Assembly: GCA_002205965.3 (NCBI GenBank)
Contig: NADL03000078.1
Location: 62,001-126,000, forward strand
Direction: 5' to 3'
DNA length: 64,000 nucleotides
From: Kappaphycus alvarezii
Lineage: Eukaryota; Rhodophyta; Florideophyceae; Gigartinales; Solieriaceae
Below the pieces are notes generated by a model, which saw only the letters and a program-made list of their open reading frames with translations, was not told where the DNA came from and ran no database searches. The position numbers were made by a program, and so were the translations under genes. Below, piece by piece: positions 14,394 through 26,974 of this stretch (its first letter is position 1; each line of letters begins with the position of its first letter).

Positions 14394-16439
14394 CTACCAC
14401 TTCTTGGTCTTCCGAATGAGCAGCCATATCTGTCCATGCTCCAACTGGCTAATGCACTCAAGAAGACAACAGCTTCCAGACAAAAACTTCGCTCGCCGCC
14501 AAACTAGGTATGCATTGAATACCCCGAATGGCCCCAGCACTGCAGACATCCATAGCGCACCAATCGAGTCCAGTATTTTGGTAAACCGGCCAAAACACGA
14601 CAAATGGGGCTGTCCTTACGCATTGCTGGATTTAAGTGGGTAGAATTGCACTGTACTGAAATATAGCGGCCTTACTCCCTTCTGCACCACTGTGGTGAAA
14701 TGTTTCTTCCAAACGCCAGCTAGAAAATCCGACGCTAACACTTCCCCTGACCTACCAAACGGATATCATGGTGTCACTGCGCTCCTCAATGGGACAAACA
14801 TTTTATCAGACGCTGAGGTAGGGGAATGTATGGAAATAATGTCCACCAGAATGAGAAAGCAGTCAATGGACAACAACAGACTTAAAAACTCCCGGAAGCG
14901 GGAGATAGGTTGTCCTATAGCAAAAGGAGTTTTCACTCCCGTCCACAAGTCGGAGTCAAATGGCGCAAAATTTTCGGAAGCCGTTTTTTTGATGAGGTAA
15001 ACATGAAGGCTTTCCGGATGCACATAAGAGATCAAGGCTGACTGTAAAAGATTTCAATGATGAACATCATGGATTTATTACCTATGCTCCAGTTTTCAAC
15101 GGGCATTACAACAACTAATACTATTTATTTGTGTTCTAAACCCATCTTATCGCCTTTTCACCTGCAATATCTCACAGGCCTATGTCCAATCAGCAAAAAA
15201 ATTGAATCTTTCCGTCTCTGTGGTTCCTCCCGGCACCCTTTCGCCTACCCGCCGGATACATTACTACGTATAGATAGACCTTTCTGTAGCATTCCTGAGG
15301 CGATTATTCATTGGTTAACTACATACCACCGCCATCATACTGATATTTTTTCGATGACGGCAGCTCAAAATGAGACATCCTTCCTTTTCATACTGAACTT
15401 TATGAGCCCCAACTCCAAAAAGTGTACTGTTGGTTGCATTGCTTGTTTACAAACTGATAACACAACAAGCGGAGGAAACGTTAAGTTCATGAGACTAGAG
15501 AATGAATCATCAAAGCGCTTTTACTGTAAGAATGCTAAGATCAGCGAGGACTGAGGAGCACTGCGGTTCAATGTATCAATTGCATCACTCAAAGTTTGGA
15601 CATACGTAATGAGGTTGCGGGACCATGTCAAAAATTTGAGACGTATCGAGGAGCAACCAGTCGATATGAAAGATTATGTTAGACAGCGAGCTCGTGGCTC
15701 ATACATCGCAACAGTCTGCAGACCAGATATTTCTTATTGTTTTTTGATAGCATCGCACACTACAGAACGGGACAAAGATGACGCGAAAGCACTAAACCGG
15801 TCCATATCAAGTTGCTTGGAGAACCCGGATCTTGGGCTCAAATTTGTTAAGCTTGACAGTAATTCACTCAGGATTTCCGTTTTTTCCGACTCTGTTTTAC
15901 GTAAAATAAGGACAAACCTTTCCAACTTGGATTCCTAGTTACCATAATGGACAAAAGCGGAAGGGAAAAACATATTACACTATTGTACATTGAAACGTAG
16001 TCGAATGGCACGAAGCGCATTGGTCGCAGAATTATAGGCAATGTTCAATGGATTTGACGTTTCGACAATGATAAGGTACACACTCAATGAGATATTCGGA
16101 TATATGTTTCCGTTTCATATGTATACAGATTCTAAGAGCTTGTACGACAGCATGGTGAATATCAACACAACCATCGAGAAGGTGTTAATAGATCGAAACA
16201 TACTTGATAATCCAATAGAAGAAGCGAAATAATGGAGAGATCTACTGGTTTCCAGTATCTCAGAATCCAGCCGACGCTTTGACCAAAGCCAAGCCGTTTT
16301 CGGCGCTATGGAATTTGATGAACACAAACAAAACTGAGCTGACACCCAATGCATGCGTGGAACGGAATCCTCCCAACTGGGCAGGGAAACATTCGCTCGA
16401 TGCTGAAGTTGGTGTAGTGTGGGTATAATTCGAATTACA

Positions 16440-17360
16440 TCTCGCGAATATGCACCAGTAGCCTGTTTTAGTGAAGCAATACGTTACAGTGTCAACTATA
16501 CCCACTTCAATTTCGTGGATGTTAATTATTGTATTCCCTCTCCGGCATGAAAGATTTATTCACATTGAATGCATACAGAACGAGTTGATTGAGAATGAAG
16601 TACTTCAGGCTATTTTTTTACCGCAGTCGCCGACAAACTAGAAGGACAGGATATAGTAAAACAAACACAATTCCTCATTGAGTGAACACTTCTTTGGGGC
16701 GTTTACAATCCGAAGTAAAGACGTCCATATCGGAGGGATCGCTCCGGTGTGACCAACACACAGCTCGTGCGGCACATGAAAAAGGAAAGAGGGGGAAATG
16801 CGGAAAGATTTAATATTTGAAAGATATGGTTCCGTATGACTAGGCGCGCGGGAAGAACACGTACTCGTATATTGTTGCGCGGAGAAGTACGATATGCGGT
16901 TCTGTGAAGTTTCTCTGAAAATTTGCTGCGGGGAGGACGATCAGGGGGACTTTTTGAAGATAACTGACATATGGAGAGCGAAATTTGCAGGTAAGCAAGA
17001 TGTCCTTTCCAAAGCTCATAGCATCCCGGGCGATTCGCCCGATCCTGTGAAGAAAAAGAGGAGGCGCCGTCTCCCCAAACCAACCGTAGGTTCTTCTTCG
17101 TTCGGTAAGAGGTATATGGCCGACCAAGGAAGTCGTTAGTGGGTTCCTAGTCCCACATTAAATTCAAGCAATATTGTTTGATGCGTATTCCGTATTATTG
17201 TTAAAGCTCCATGATTGGGTAGCAGAAGGTTTGACATGAATAAATTGTCGGGTCAAAATATGGAATGATCCATCCTATGTCTCAACAAAACAAAAAAACA
17301 TAACATAGAAAATCGTTAAGGAAAGGGATAAAAGGATAACTATCATGGCTCAATCCAGCG
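16440..17360. other. Spacer between copia relic and gypsy element
   Basis: No recognisable gene. An 81-codon + strand ORF at 16894-17139 has a basic KKKRRRR stretch but no coding context, and I do not call it. The minus-strand gypsy element's 3' LTR would be expected at about 16.6-17.3 kb, but I could not find a matching sequence right of 21.5 kb to prove it. Confidence 0.4.
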
Positions 17361-17363
17361 ATC

Positions 17364-20300
17364 CTAGGCCTTCAGGTGGCTCGGGCGCAAGACTAAAGGA
17401 ACTAATCTCCTCGAGTTGATAGCGTGGCGGGAATGGCAACCCCCGTGTGAGATGAGCCAGTATCGGGGGTCTGCAACTTTCCAAACGCGGAAAGGCCCGT
17501 AGCAGCGCGACCGAAGGTCAGGCCACTTAGCGGCTGATGTTAACGCCTGCCCATGCGCCACCAGAACCCAATCCCCCACGTTGAACATACGAGGCTCTGC
17601 CGAGGCTGACTCACAAAATCTACGCATGTGTTCCCCTTGGCGCTGAGCTCGAAGGGCGGAGGATGCCAGAAGTCCCAACTTGCGGTGTGCATCGGAAGCG
17701 TTGTCTATCAACGCGATGGGGTCAGATGGACTCACGCGCGGTACTACTCTGCAAATAAGTTCGAACGGCGAAGCTCCTGCGGAAAGGCGACGGCGGTGGT
17801 ATTTATACAAGAGACCGGGCGAACAATCTTCCCAATCTGTTCCTGGGCCGACGACCATCTTCTTCACGGTGTTTGTGATGGTCCGTACCATCCTCTAGGC
17901 TCTAACGTTCGACATTGCAGCATACTCGAGAACAGCGGTCCAGTTAATTCCATGCTTCTTCGTGAAGTCCGCGATGGCGGCAGGGGCGAGGCACCCAGCG
18001 TTGTCAGAGATAATAGTCTTCGGGAGACCAAAAGGGTGCATAACTTCGATCTCGATGAAATTGGCTATGGTTGCGGCCGATGATTCTGTGGTGGGAACTG
18101 CGATTGGCCAAACTGTCAAATGCTCAACGTCGATAAGCAGATACTTCTTCCCTGCGTTTGATATCGGTAGAAGTCCCGCGAAGTCGATCGAATAGATCTC
18201 GAAGATATTTTTCAATGGGGCATCCAAAGTCATGCGATACGACGTCGGAGGCTTCGCCTTCTGTCAACCTTCGCAACTTTTCACGCAGTTGTAAATATCT
18301 AGGTGCATTTGTGGCCACTAATAACGATCTACGACAAATTTCTTTGTCGCTCCCTTGTTCCAGTGTCCAACATCGTCATAACAGGTCTCTAATATCGCGA
18401 CTCTGACTTTCATAAACGGTACAGACTTTAGCCCGTTTCTGGTACGTCTAAGAAGCTTTCCTTCCCATATCATGAAGTTCTTAGTCATACACTTGACCTA
18501 AAAACGCTCTTGCTCATCATCAACTCGGATGTTCACCTTGCAAATAACAGGAAACTCTCGATTGTGGGATTCTCTTCGGTAGTGGCAAAATCCAGTGCAG
18601 CATCTAGGCCTCCTTCATCATGTTCAGATGTCGGAGAGAAGCCGGTTGGTACTGCACGCGAGGGGTAGTCAACTGCTGCGTTGCCCGCGCCTGGCCTGTA
18701 CTGTACCTCGAACTCATACTCCGCAAGGAAGTCCATCCAGCGCGCCAGCACTCCGTGAATGTCGTTTTTCTTGAAGGCATTACGAAGGGCCTGATGTTCG
18801 TTAATGAGCTTAAACGGCTCCGTCGATAACAGATACACCCTAAATTTCCTTAAAGCGAAAATGACGGCGAGGGCTTCTAGTTACGCTCCGCTGAATTAAT
18901 CGTCGTGCTTGCGTACTGCCCGGGATGAATCTTGCTGTACTCTTTCTTTTGGGCAAGAATTGCCCCAAAAGCGGCATTAAAAGCGTCGGTTTCCATGATG
19001 AAGGGTGACTCGAAGTCCGGGAAGGCTATCAACGGCAGAGAAGGAAGCTTCTCTTCCAGAGTTTCGAAGGAGGCCGCTTTCTCTTCAGTCCATTATAATT
19101 TCTTGTTAAACGAAGTTGCTGCGTAAAGGGCAGTAGATATTCCCGCGCAATCCTTGATGAAACGACGATAGTACCCGGCGAGGCCAAGAAAGCTATGCAA
19201 CTCCATTGAGCTGGTAGGGAAGGGGGCCCTCTGGATTGCATAAATCTTCTCATCGTCTGCGCGGACTCGATTTCTCTACGGGTCATTTCATTGTGTCGAG
19301 GCGACATATGGCGAGCCCCGTGGTAGATCAGGGTATTTATCTTCATTTCAAATGAATAATTCGTCGGCACGGCCGCAGTAAGTAGCCCGTTTAAAGTCCA
19401 AGCGACAATGCCGGTGTCACGAAGCAAGCCATTTATCTTTTCTTACGTTTCTTCTTTCGAATGAGCGAGTCGAGCCCTCAGAGTATCACTCATTTTCCCT
19501 TTCTTTTCTTCTTGGTCCGTGGTACTTTCTTCACCGGTAGGATCTCCGCTCGATACGGAATATTTTTCTTCGCGGATAGCCAGGACCAGTTCTTGTTCCG
19601 AGGAGTCCGACGGCTCCGGACCGGCGTTCTAATTAGACGTAAAATCTTCACTGGGAGTCCCTATCTCTTCGCCCTCGACCAGTTTCTTCTCAGTATACTT
19701 GGTGCTAGGCTCGAGCGGAAGCACAACTTTTTCGGAACAAATGGTTAAGCGAACGCTGCGACCCGAAATCCATACTTACACTCATATCCGTGAGCGAGAT
19801 GAGACCGATTATGATGTCGAAGAGGAACTTCTTGACGACAAGAAAGTTTAATTTGGCTGTTTGGTTCCCGAACGTCGTCTGATTCTTGACCAGCGAGCCG
19901 ACACAGGAAGCGCTGTCACTCTTCACAACAGTGACCCTTATAAAAGTATAGTTAGGCGACAGGTACATACGTCGAGAAAATCAGCCGACATGACGTCCGG
20001 TACGGCCGCGGAGTCTAGTAGAGCCCAGATCTCGTAACCGTAAGCTTTGAGGTGAACCAACCGTAATAAACTAGTACCGAAATTCGAAACGACTGCGACA
20101 CTTGAAGTAAACCGTTTTCCAAACAAACGGCGCATATATTTGGCAGCTCCTTCAGCATCTACAAGAAGAAGCTCACCGAATGTCAAACCGCAGTTTGCGT
20201 TTGCACGCTCGGAAAAACGTCGTATTTTCCGACGTATTCTTGCAGCTTGCTTGATTTTCCTTCCCCGCGGTTCGATTTCTACGCCTTCACCTTACGGCTA

Positions 20301-21522
20301 ATAATTCGAATTTATTCCGGGGGTAGGGCTGGGCCCGGCTGCATAACGCGAGCTTGGGGTCCAGTGACGAGGCGAGACATCGGAAAGCCCACATGTTCAT
20401 CCTGACGGTGGTGCTTAGGTCGTGCCTCTCCGTCTCTTCGTCGACATTTCTCTTCGCGAGACTGAAGCCTTCATCCTGTGACGAATCGATTTCGGTCGAG
20501 TCCCCTCAGATGAAATTAACTCGGCCACCTCCTTCCCCGTCTTCTTTTTCCTCAGCGGCGTCTTAAAGAGCCACGGTTTAATTCACCGGAAGACCAGCGC
20601 TTAGCATCTGACTGACTCATCTTTTCACTAGGAAAACAGCGGGTATTACGATGCGGTTTTTTTTCGCAATTCATTGCTTTATGGCCAAGCTTATTGCAGT
20701 AAGAGCATTGGCGGACCCGATTGTTCTTGCTAGGGGCTGAATATGGTCCAACTTTGTCATCTCCCTTAGTCTTATTCAAAAATAGCGTCAGTTTTGAGCG
20801 GTCTTCAGCTAGACCGTTCACCTTGTCTTCGATGTTTCTCAACCTTGAATCCGGGCGAACCAGCAGCCTTGTCGGTGGGACTTCAACTGAACGACTCGAA
20901 GGACCAACAAAATCTACACAATTCGAGTGAAAATCCCTCAGCGCCTTGAAGATTCTTGAGTAATTTTTAGGTCCTCGGAATGCCAAGGACTGCTGCAACC
21001 CCTAGTGTCAACATCCGGAGGTGCGAAGGAATCCGAGCCTACCGATGTTGCCGATCCCCTTTTTCTCTCAGAGGCGCTCTATTTATTTCAATGAACCAAG
21101 AACGTCTTTACTTAAAGCCCAACTTCTATAGCCTGACAAATGACGTCCTCAGGGTCCTCGTCCTTCGCGAAATGCACCAGAAACTTCTGCTTGACTACGG
21201 GGTAGGTTCTCGCTTCTGAAAAGAATTCAACGTTCGACGCAAACATATCGTAGTAGAAGTCGAACGCTGCGCCATCTAGGTGAGCGAGGAGAGTAAGAGA
21301 TTTCTCCTCGTCCGGTTTGGATGCCATCGCGAGATTTTCAAATAAAATAAGAATTTTCGCTCGTCGCCCGTGCCGTCGAACACGACCGCGCTGGTGCTGG
21401 GTGTATCGTTCCTGCGCAAGAGTACCACGATAGGGAAGAGAGAGTAACGAAATGGTAAAGAAGACAGTAGTTTTTTTCAGAAAATGGGAAGAGCGAGGGA
21501 AAGGGACGCTATCTCCCCACAA
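17364..21522 (-). mobile_element. Ty3/gypsy retrotransposon, decayed
   Basis: Fossil gypsy element on the minus strand with recognisable parts in the order gag-PR-RT-RH-IN. Gag lies at about 21.1-21.5 kb ('LAHLDGAAFDFYYDMF'), followed by a zinc knuckle (CSYCNKLGHKAMNC, near 20.66-20.70 kb). A protease-like region is at about 19.9-20.2 kb. RT is at 19.0-19.5 kb ('FLGFLV' region and downstream). RNase H is at 18.5-19.0 kb. Integrase runs from 18.4 to 17.4 kb, including 'SIDFAGLLPISNAGKKYLL' and a C-terminal 'FNVGDWVLV...YGPFRV' domain. There is no chromodomain, so it belongs to a different lineage from the element at 50-57 kb. It is broken at multiple points; LTRs were not recognised. Confidence 0.85.
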
Positions 21523-21593
21523 AGGCCTAGACGCCTTAGATGCCAGCTATATACATGTAACCGTCGCCCGAGCGGTCTGCTGCCGGGAATCGC

Positions 21594-21629
21594 CAGTACA
21601 GTAGTGTGCTACTTTACACTACTGTACTG
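21594..21629. repeat. Perfect 14 bp inverted repeat (hairpin)
   Basis: The arms CAGTACAGTAGTGT (21594-21607) and ACACTACTGTACTG (21616-21629) are perfectly complementary around an 8 nt loop. It is one of many sites in the window built from the GTACAGTACTGTAC-type palindromic motif. It lies just beyond the gag end of the gypsy element. Confidence 0.75.
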
Positions 21630-22454
21630 TACCAAAAAAAAACATTAAAAACCAAGAGTTAAGAAAAGTTAGAAAGTACAGTTGTAAACATCAAAAAATT
21701 CGTCATAGATATCCCTAGAATCACATGAATTAAACATAGAGAAACACAAACACATTTACTAGATTCACTAAAGGTAAAATAGCTAAAACATGACGTATAA
21801 CATACCCCGCGTTCTCGTCGCATACGTCGTCAGTAGCCGTCTCGACAGGGATGGCGAAACTAAGAGGGTCAGGTGAGTCAAATTTTGGAAAAGACGATTT
21901 CCATGAGATGGTTAGGGTGCTAGCGTCCCATCCCAAATCACGCTAAAAATTGAGGTATCGTCAGTCCCAGATTTCACGAGATGTGACAGTCATCTTGAGG
22001 TGTCCATTCTCTCACGAGGGTGGATCGGAGGTACGCAAGTGCCTTCATCTGTCGCGGGCCGATCGGCCCGTCTCTGTAACATGAATTTCACGCTAAAGCC
22101 TTCTCGTGGCGATCTTCGTTCAGAGAACCGAGAAATCGGTTGACCACTAATTTAGCACCCTCATAGAAGATTTCTGTCTTGCGGAAGCTTACGACTTGTT
22201 CAGTTGACGTGTTGCGAAAGCGATACTCCTGCAAGCGAACTTGAGAGCGATTAATGATGCGAGGTATGATATCGAAATGAAAAACCATAATATCCAAATG
22301 ACACGATATTTCAAATCACAATGCAATGAAGGACGCACAATTTTGATTCGAAACGTGTAAAGAAAACAATACTCAAAGGATTCAAACAAATGAAACAAAG
22401 AACAACGATGACTTGTGATTGGGCCATGAAGGATGAATGGAGGGCGGGAGGCGG

Positions 22455-22777
22455 GAGAACAAGCGACGACTTGAGGAACCAGAAGTTGCGCTAGAGGTTT
22501 TCAAGTTGGCGGTTATATAGCCCTGTTGAACCGGTCTTGATCGTGGTCCAAGTCCCCTTGCGCAAGCGGTACGGCTGCTACGTAGAAACCAGGAAGCATA
22601 TGCGGCCGCGGCAGCGAGTGTAGGGTGTACAACGGTAAGCTGCCTACGTGGCCATCATAAAAGGTGCTTACAGTCAATTGATGCAACCGTGACCGCGTGA
22701 CTTATCCGGAGTGGCAGATCAAGGCCACATTCAACCCCCCTTCTCATATTCACCCATAATTTTCCAATTAAAGTACC
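22455..22777 (-). repeat. DIRS-like element direct repeat A2
   Basis: Aligned with 25851-26173 without gaps from 'GAGAACAAG' to 'AAAGTACC', with only a few substitutions seen by eye. It sits at the 3' side of the minus-strand element. Left of it, 21726-22454 has no match at the other end, as expected if this end carries an additional (B2) segment. Confidence 0.8.
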
Positions 22778-25700
22778 GAATTAAACATAGAGAAAAACCA
22801 AATTCAAAGGATCCAGTGGGTCGATTCCATCCTGCGAGCAAAAAGTAACCCATTTCTTCCATAGTATCTCATTCGAGCGCCAGGTGTTTGGGGTACGTGC
22901 CTTTGGCATGATCCGTGCAATAGTATTCCCCCCCGAAGTATTCCCTAATCCGGCTGCTGTAAGCACAGATTGCTGGAGAGTCACTGCGAGCGGTAGCGAT
23001 CGTGCTTCTTCTGCGAGATTTTCCAGACGGCGATATTCCACGGTGGGACGGGCATCGACGGCGGAGCCCACAGAGGCGGTAGGTAGAGGTTGTCGGCGGC
23101 GAATACGTGTGGCCGTGACAGTTGGCGCAGGTTGAGAAACCATGATTGAGCGGGCCAATACGGCGTGACCAAGATTCCTGCGGCCTGTTCCTTGATGATC
23201 TTGGCTACGACGAGTGGTATCAACTTGAGGCGGGTTCCAAAAATTGACTTCTGATTTCCAATCCTGGGAGAGCGCGTCTACGGCGAGGGAGCCAGGAGAC
23301 GCAAACTCGCTGTTGTATCCTGCAGATCCGATTGGTGTTGTCTGCGAATCTGTCGATTGTTGGCGGGAAAGATTCGAGTAGAGGCTGAAGGGGCTTGGTA
23401 TTGATCCTCCAATCGTCGAGTGTCTGAAGGCGTGACAGTCGGTCGGCAAACGGTTGACTGCCGAGGGCAGATACTGTGATTCGATGGTGATCCCGAGTTA
23501 GAAGCAAGCGGTGTAGCGAACGGAGCTCTCTCATTAAGGGCCGAGACTTGGTGGTCATCGCATTGAGTATCGATACCACCGCCTGATTGTCCTCCCAAAT
23601 CTTGAGATGAGTCCCGTTCTTCAGCAACGACGCGAAGGCCGAATATTGTCCGTGACGGCCCGTAGTTCCAAGAAAGTTATTGGCTTGACTCGCAGTACGG
23701 GGTCCCAGAGTCCGCGAGCCTCCCAACAACCCTGTACCCTGGCCTCAGATCCGATCCCAATGTTCCTCCCTGTCCGACTCCCGTCGACGCGTCTGAGTGT
23801 AGGAATGTTGGCTGTGGGTAGCGATAGGCCTTTCTGGAGGATTGGTAGTGAGGTCCCTCCAGAAGCGCAGGTCCCGAAGAGCGGCGTGTAGAAGCCTCAC
23901 GCGTTTCCCCGTCTTGCTCAGATTCGTCTTGAGAGACTCGTAAATTGATCGGTGTAGAACCGGGCGAGGGGCATAGCGAGCGAGCATGAGATAGCGACGC
24001 CTGCGAAGTGGCGTAGCAGTGATACGTCGACTAGTCGGCGATTGCGGCGTGCTTGGCGTAATAGTTGCCGGGCAATACCTCGCAACTTTTCCATCCTTCG
24101 AGCCGTAATCCCAAAACTAGACGGTCTGTATCGATTAGAAATCCCAAATGCTCGATCTGCCTCGTTCCTTCCCAGTGACCTTTGTCCTCCTTTCTCTGAA
24201 GTCCACACGAGCGGAGCAGAGAATCGATCTGTCGGCGGGCCTTGTTGAGGCGTGAAGGACGGTTTAGAGCCACCAAGAAGTCGTCCATGTAGGGATGGAT
24301 TCGGAGACGTAAGGTTTCCCGGACATATTGAACGAAAGGTCGCATGAACTTGATGAAGTAGGCGGGAGAAGTTTCCATCCGAAAGGGAGGGCAACACAGC
24401 GAAAGTAGCGATGGTCTACTTTGAACACGAACCAATTTCGAATATCGGGGTGTAGACGAAATGGTGGTAACCTTTGGCGATATCGAAAGAAAACATCATG
24501 TCGGATTTCTGGAGGTCCAGTGCGAATCCTTCTAATGTTTCCATGCGAACGGGATATCCCGAAATAGGGTAGATTGCCGAGAAAGATTGACCACGAGCCG
24601 CTTCTTTTCCGCTGAAGTTGTCACAAAGGCGTTGGAGATAGGGAAGCCAGCTTGGTGTAAGGAAAGAGCGGTCGACTCGGAATTTCTTCGTAACTGCGAC
24701 GGTGGAGCGCATCCGATATTGCTGAATCGAAGAATTCCCGGTCTTGGGGATCGATGGGGATTTGAGGGAGTTGGAATTTTGTGCGTGAAAGGGAGGTTGT
24801 GATGGGTTTTTCGTAGACCCCAAACCGTAAGCGCGGACGAGGAATTTCGAGGCGCCGAGGGTTTCGGCCCAGAAGGGAGCGGCGCACTGGGTATTGCGCC
24901 AGAGGACGTGGGACATAGGGACAGAAAGAAAGAGTCGCGGAGGCGACGTCTTTAGTTGGACTTAGAGTCCTTGGAACCTTTTCCGGACTGATTCTTGCGA
25001 GGTCGAGAGCCTTGAGCGGCCTGTTTGTTGAACTCCTTAGCGTATGCCTGGGAGCGCAATTCAGCGAACTTGGCCTTAGTTGAGCGATAGAGCTCAGAAG
25101 AATACGGGTAGTCGTCTTCACGAAGGTAACGCTGGAGCAGGATGCTTCGGACTTTCCGGACTCGACAGAGTCAGTGAAGAAGTCGGTCCGTTCCAGAACG
25201 CGGCTGTAAGTGGCCTCCAAGTAGTGGTGTAGAACAGAGAAGAACTCAGTAGCGGCTGAGATGTCTTTGTTCTGGAGGGCCTCGGTGACCCGGTGAGCGC
25301 AGGCGATGGCGGTCTCACAGTTGTGCCCAACGTTCCAGAGTACTTCCGCTTCCCACCCGTCACGAACGTCAGCGGCCTTGATGCGACCGAAAAGACCTTC
25401 TGGTTCCGGAATGAACCTCTTGGCGGGATAGGGAGCGACGGAGCTAGGACGCTGGTACTTGTTGAGTTTGCCGACCTCAGCGTATTCCTGGCGGGTAGCG
25501 AGTGTGTCGGCAACTGCGGTTGCAGAGGGCGTGGGCAGTGTGAACTGAAGAACGCCCGTTTTGTAAGCCTCAGCGGCAGTTGAGGGCTTGACGGTAGGAT
25601 CAGATACCGGTGGATCTGAATCGGCGGCGGCGGCGGCTCTGCGGCAGGAGGGTTCGACGGTCCAGCGGAAGCTTGGAGCAAGTTAACAATCTGCGAGAGC

Positions 25701-25850
25701 TGGGTTTCGATGCCGGTGACCTTGTTCTCGAGGGTATGGAGGCGAGAAGCGTCGGACTGCGAGGATTTAGAGGAGGTGGCATGGGACATGGTTGATGTGC
25801 AAGTGTGATAGTCGACCTAGACAGATTCGTCTGGAGCTGGTTCGAGGGAT

Positions 25851-26173
25851 GAGAACAAGGGACGACTTGAGGAACCAGAAGTTGCGCTAGAGGTTTTCAA
25901 GTTGGCGGTTATATAGCCCTGTTGAACCGGTCTTGATCGTGGTCCAAGTCCCCTTGCGCAAGCGGTACGGCTGCTACGTAGAAACCAGGAAGCATATGCG
26001 GCCGCGGCAGCGAGTGTAGGGTGTACAACGGTAAGCTGCCTACGTGGCCATCATAAAAGGTGCTTACAGTCAATTGATGCAACCGTGACCGCGTGACTTA
26101 TCCGGAGTGGCAGATCAAGGCCACGTTCAACCTCCCTTCTCATATTCACCCATAATTTTCCAATTAAAGTACC
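25851..26173 (-). repeat. DIRS-like element direct repeat A1
   Basis: 323 bp copy at the 5' side of the minus-strand element, directly upstream of the gag-like ORF (start codon near 25789). The sequence to its right (26174 onward) is not shared with the other copy, so this is the outer boundary. Confidence 0.8.
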
Positions 26174-26204
26174 AAAATGCACCTTCCAGCAAATTGCCTC
26201 AGCA

Positions 26205-26868
26205 TATAGTACTGTGCTGGGTGCTTCCAGGAGGAATTGCCACTTTACTGTACCAGAATTCCAAATGTGGTACAGCGAGCCGGACCTTGCAGAAATACCA
26301 GATATCCAGACTACCACCTGTTGGCGGGAACCTGCAATAGGGCGGAGGACGGGCTGCATAGCCGGGTTGGCGATGAGGGGTGGCGTCTTGGCGGGAATGG
26401 GGCTCCAACAACGCACATCGGCCTATTTGGAGCTGGTCCACATTGGGGGCGGAACATCTTTACGGCGGTGGGAACAAGCACTCAGGGGCGGAGGGGAGGA
26501 GTAGAATAGAAACTAATCAGAGAGACATCGGGAGAGGACCTGACGGGCTTGCATGCCGTGCAGCAAAAGGTGAAACGGGAAACGAAATCGTGAAACCCTT
26601 GACTAGGAGGGGAACTACGGCGCCTAGTGGCGTGGGCGGCAAGGCTGCGGAAGAACTGTACGCCTTTGGGCCCGAGGGCACCATAGATTTCGATGCCGAT
26701 TGGAATAAGCAGGATATCGGAGGAACGACCACATTTGGAAATCTAGAGCCACCCTACAGGAGTGGGTGCAGATATCCAAATGGAGCGTGGTCGCCACTAC
26801 TTTTACAGGCCTCTGATTGGCTGCCAACTGGTAAAATGGAAGCACCCACTGTACAGCACTGTACTGTA
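26205..26868. mobile_element. Possible DNA-transposon remnant with imperfect terminal inverted repeats
   Basis: The left end (26208 onward) reads CTGGGTGCTTCCA and the right end, reverse-complemented from about 26868, reads CAGTGGGTGCTTCCA. A second inverted pair, TTCCAAATGTGGT, occurs further in on each side (about 26249 and 26735). The outer bases on the right are TA-flanked. No transposase motif is visible in the short ORFs inside. The similarity is interrupted, so this may be an old MITE-like remnant or chance. Confidence 0.3.
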
Positions 26869-26974
26869 CTGTAGATCTTAATAGTGATTTACACGTGTTC
26901 TGTAATCTGTACTGTACACTGTACTGATGCTACACCCAGCTGTGCTGTTCGTGTTCATTACAGTAGTCCCTATC

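Larger units (their letters stand above)
11580..16440 (+). mobile_element. Ty1/copia retrotransposon relic (gag end, PR, IN, RT, RNase H)
   Basis: Fossil copia element on the + strand, clearly old and broken many times. Parts in copia order: the end of gag with a zinc knuckle (CYLCRKEG..SANH, near 11691-11732); a protease with a DSG active-site motif near 12070-12100; the integrase with 'KPVLHVVDESTRYQA' near 13890-13940; a downstream integrase stretch around 14225-14284 and 14403-14720; RT from about 14700 to 15560; and the RT end/RNase H from 15600 to 16400. The order PR-IN-RT-RH identifies copia rather than gypsy. Two foreign insertions split it, at about 12.25-13.48 kb and at 14285-14393. 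No LTR pair was found. It appears older than the copia element at 45.8-49.7 kb, to which its gag-pol is related. Confidence 0.85.
21726..26173 (-). mobile_element. DIRS-like tyrosine-recombinase retrotransposon with direct repeats
   Basis: Fossil on the minus strand. Direct repeats of 323 bp lie at 25851-26173 and 22455-22777, ~99% alike by eye. Between them are: a gag-like ORF beginning near 25789 with a heptad-like N-terminus; an RT with 'HPYMDDFLV' near 24.3 kb; a DIRS-type RNase H ('IWEDNQAVVSILNAM', 'FADRLSR') near 23.4-23.6 kb; the post-RNase H segments 'VTPYWPAQSWFL' and 'DRFA..TN'; and the start of a recombinase-like domain ('TWRSNEILWKKWVTFC') near 22.8-22.9 kb. No integrase of the LTR type is present. 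An 18 bp motif GAATTAAACATAGAGAAA occurs at 22778 and again at 21726, which would fit a split-repeat layout (A1-ORFs-B1-A2-B2). It is broken at several places, but the similar repeats suggest moderate age. Confidence 0.75.

Noticed and set aside
16894-17139. 81-codon ORF with KKKRRRR as a nuclear protein
   Set aside because: No second supporting feature, no codon bias, and it lies where the gypsy element's end sequence is expected.
23607-24248. + strand ORFs inside the DIRS-like element
   Set aside because: Antisense shadows of RT/RNase H sequence on the minus strand.
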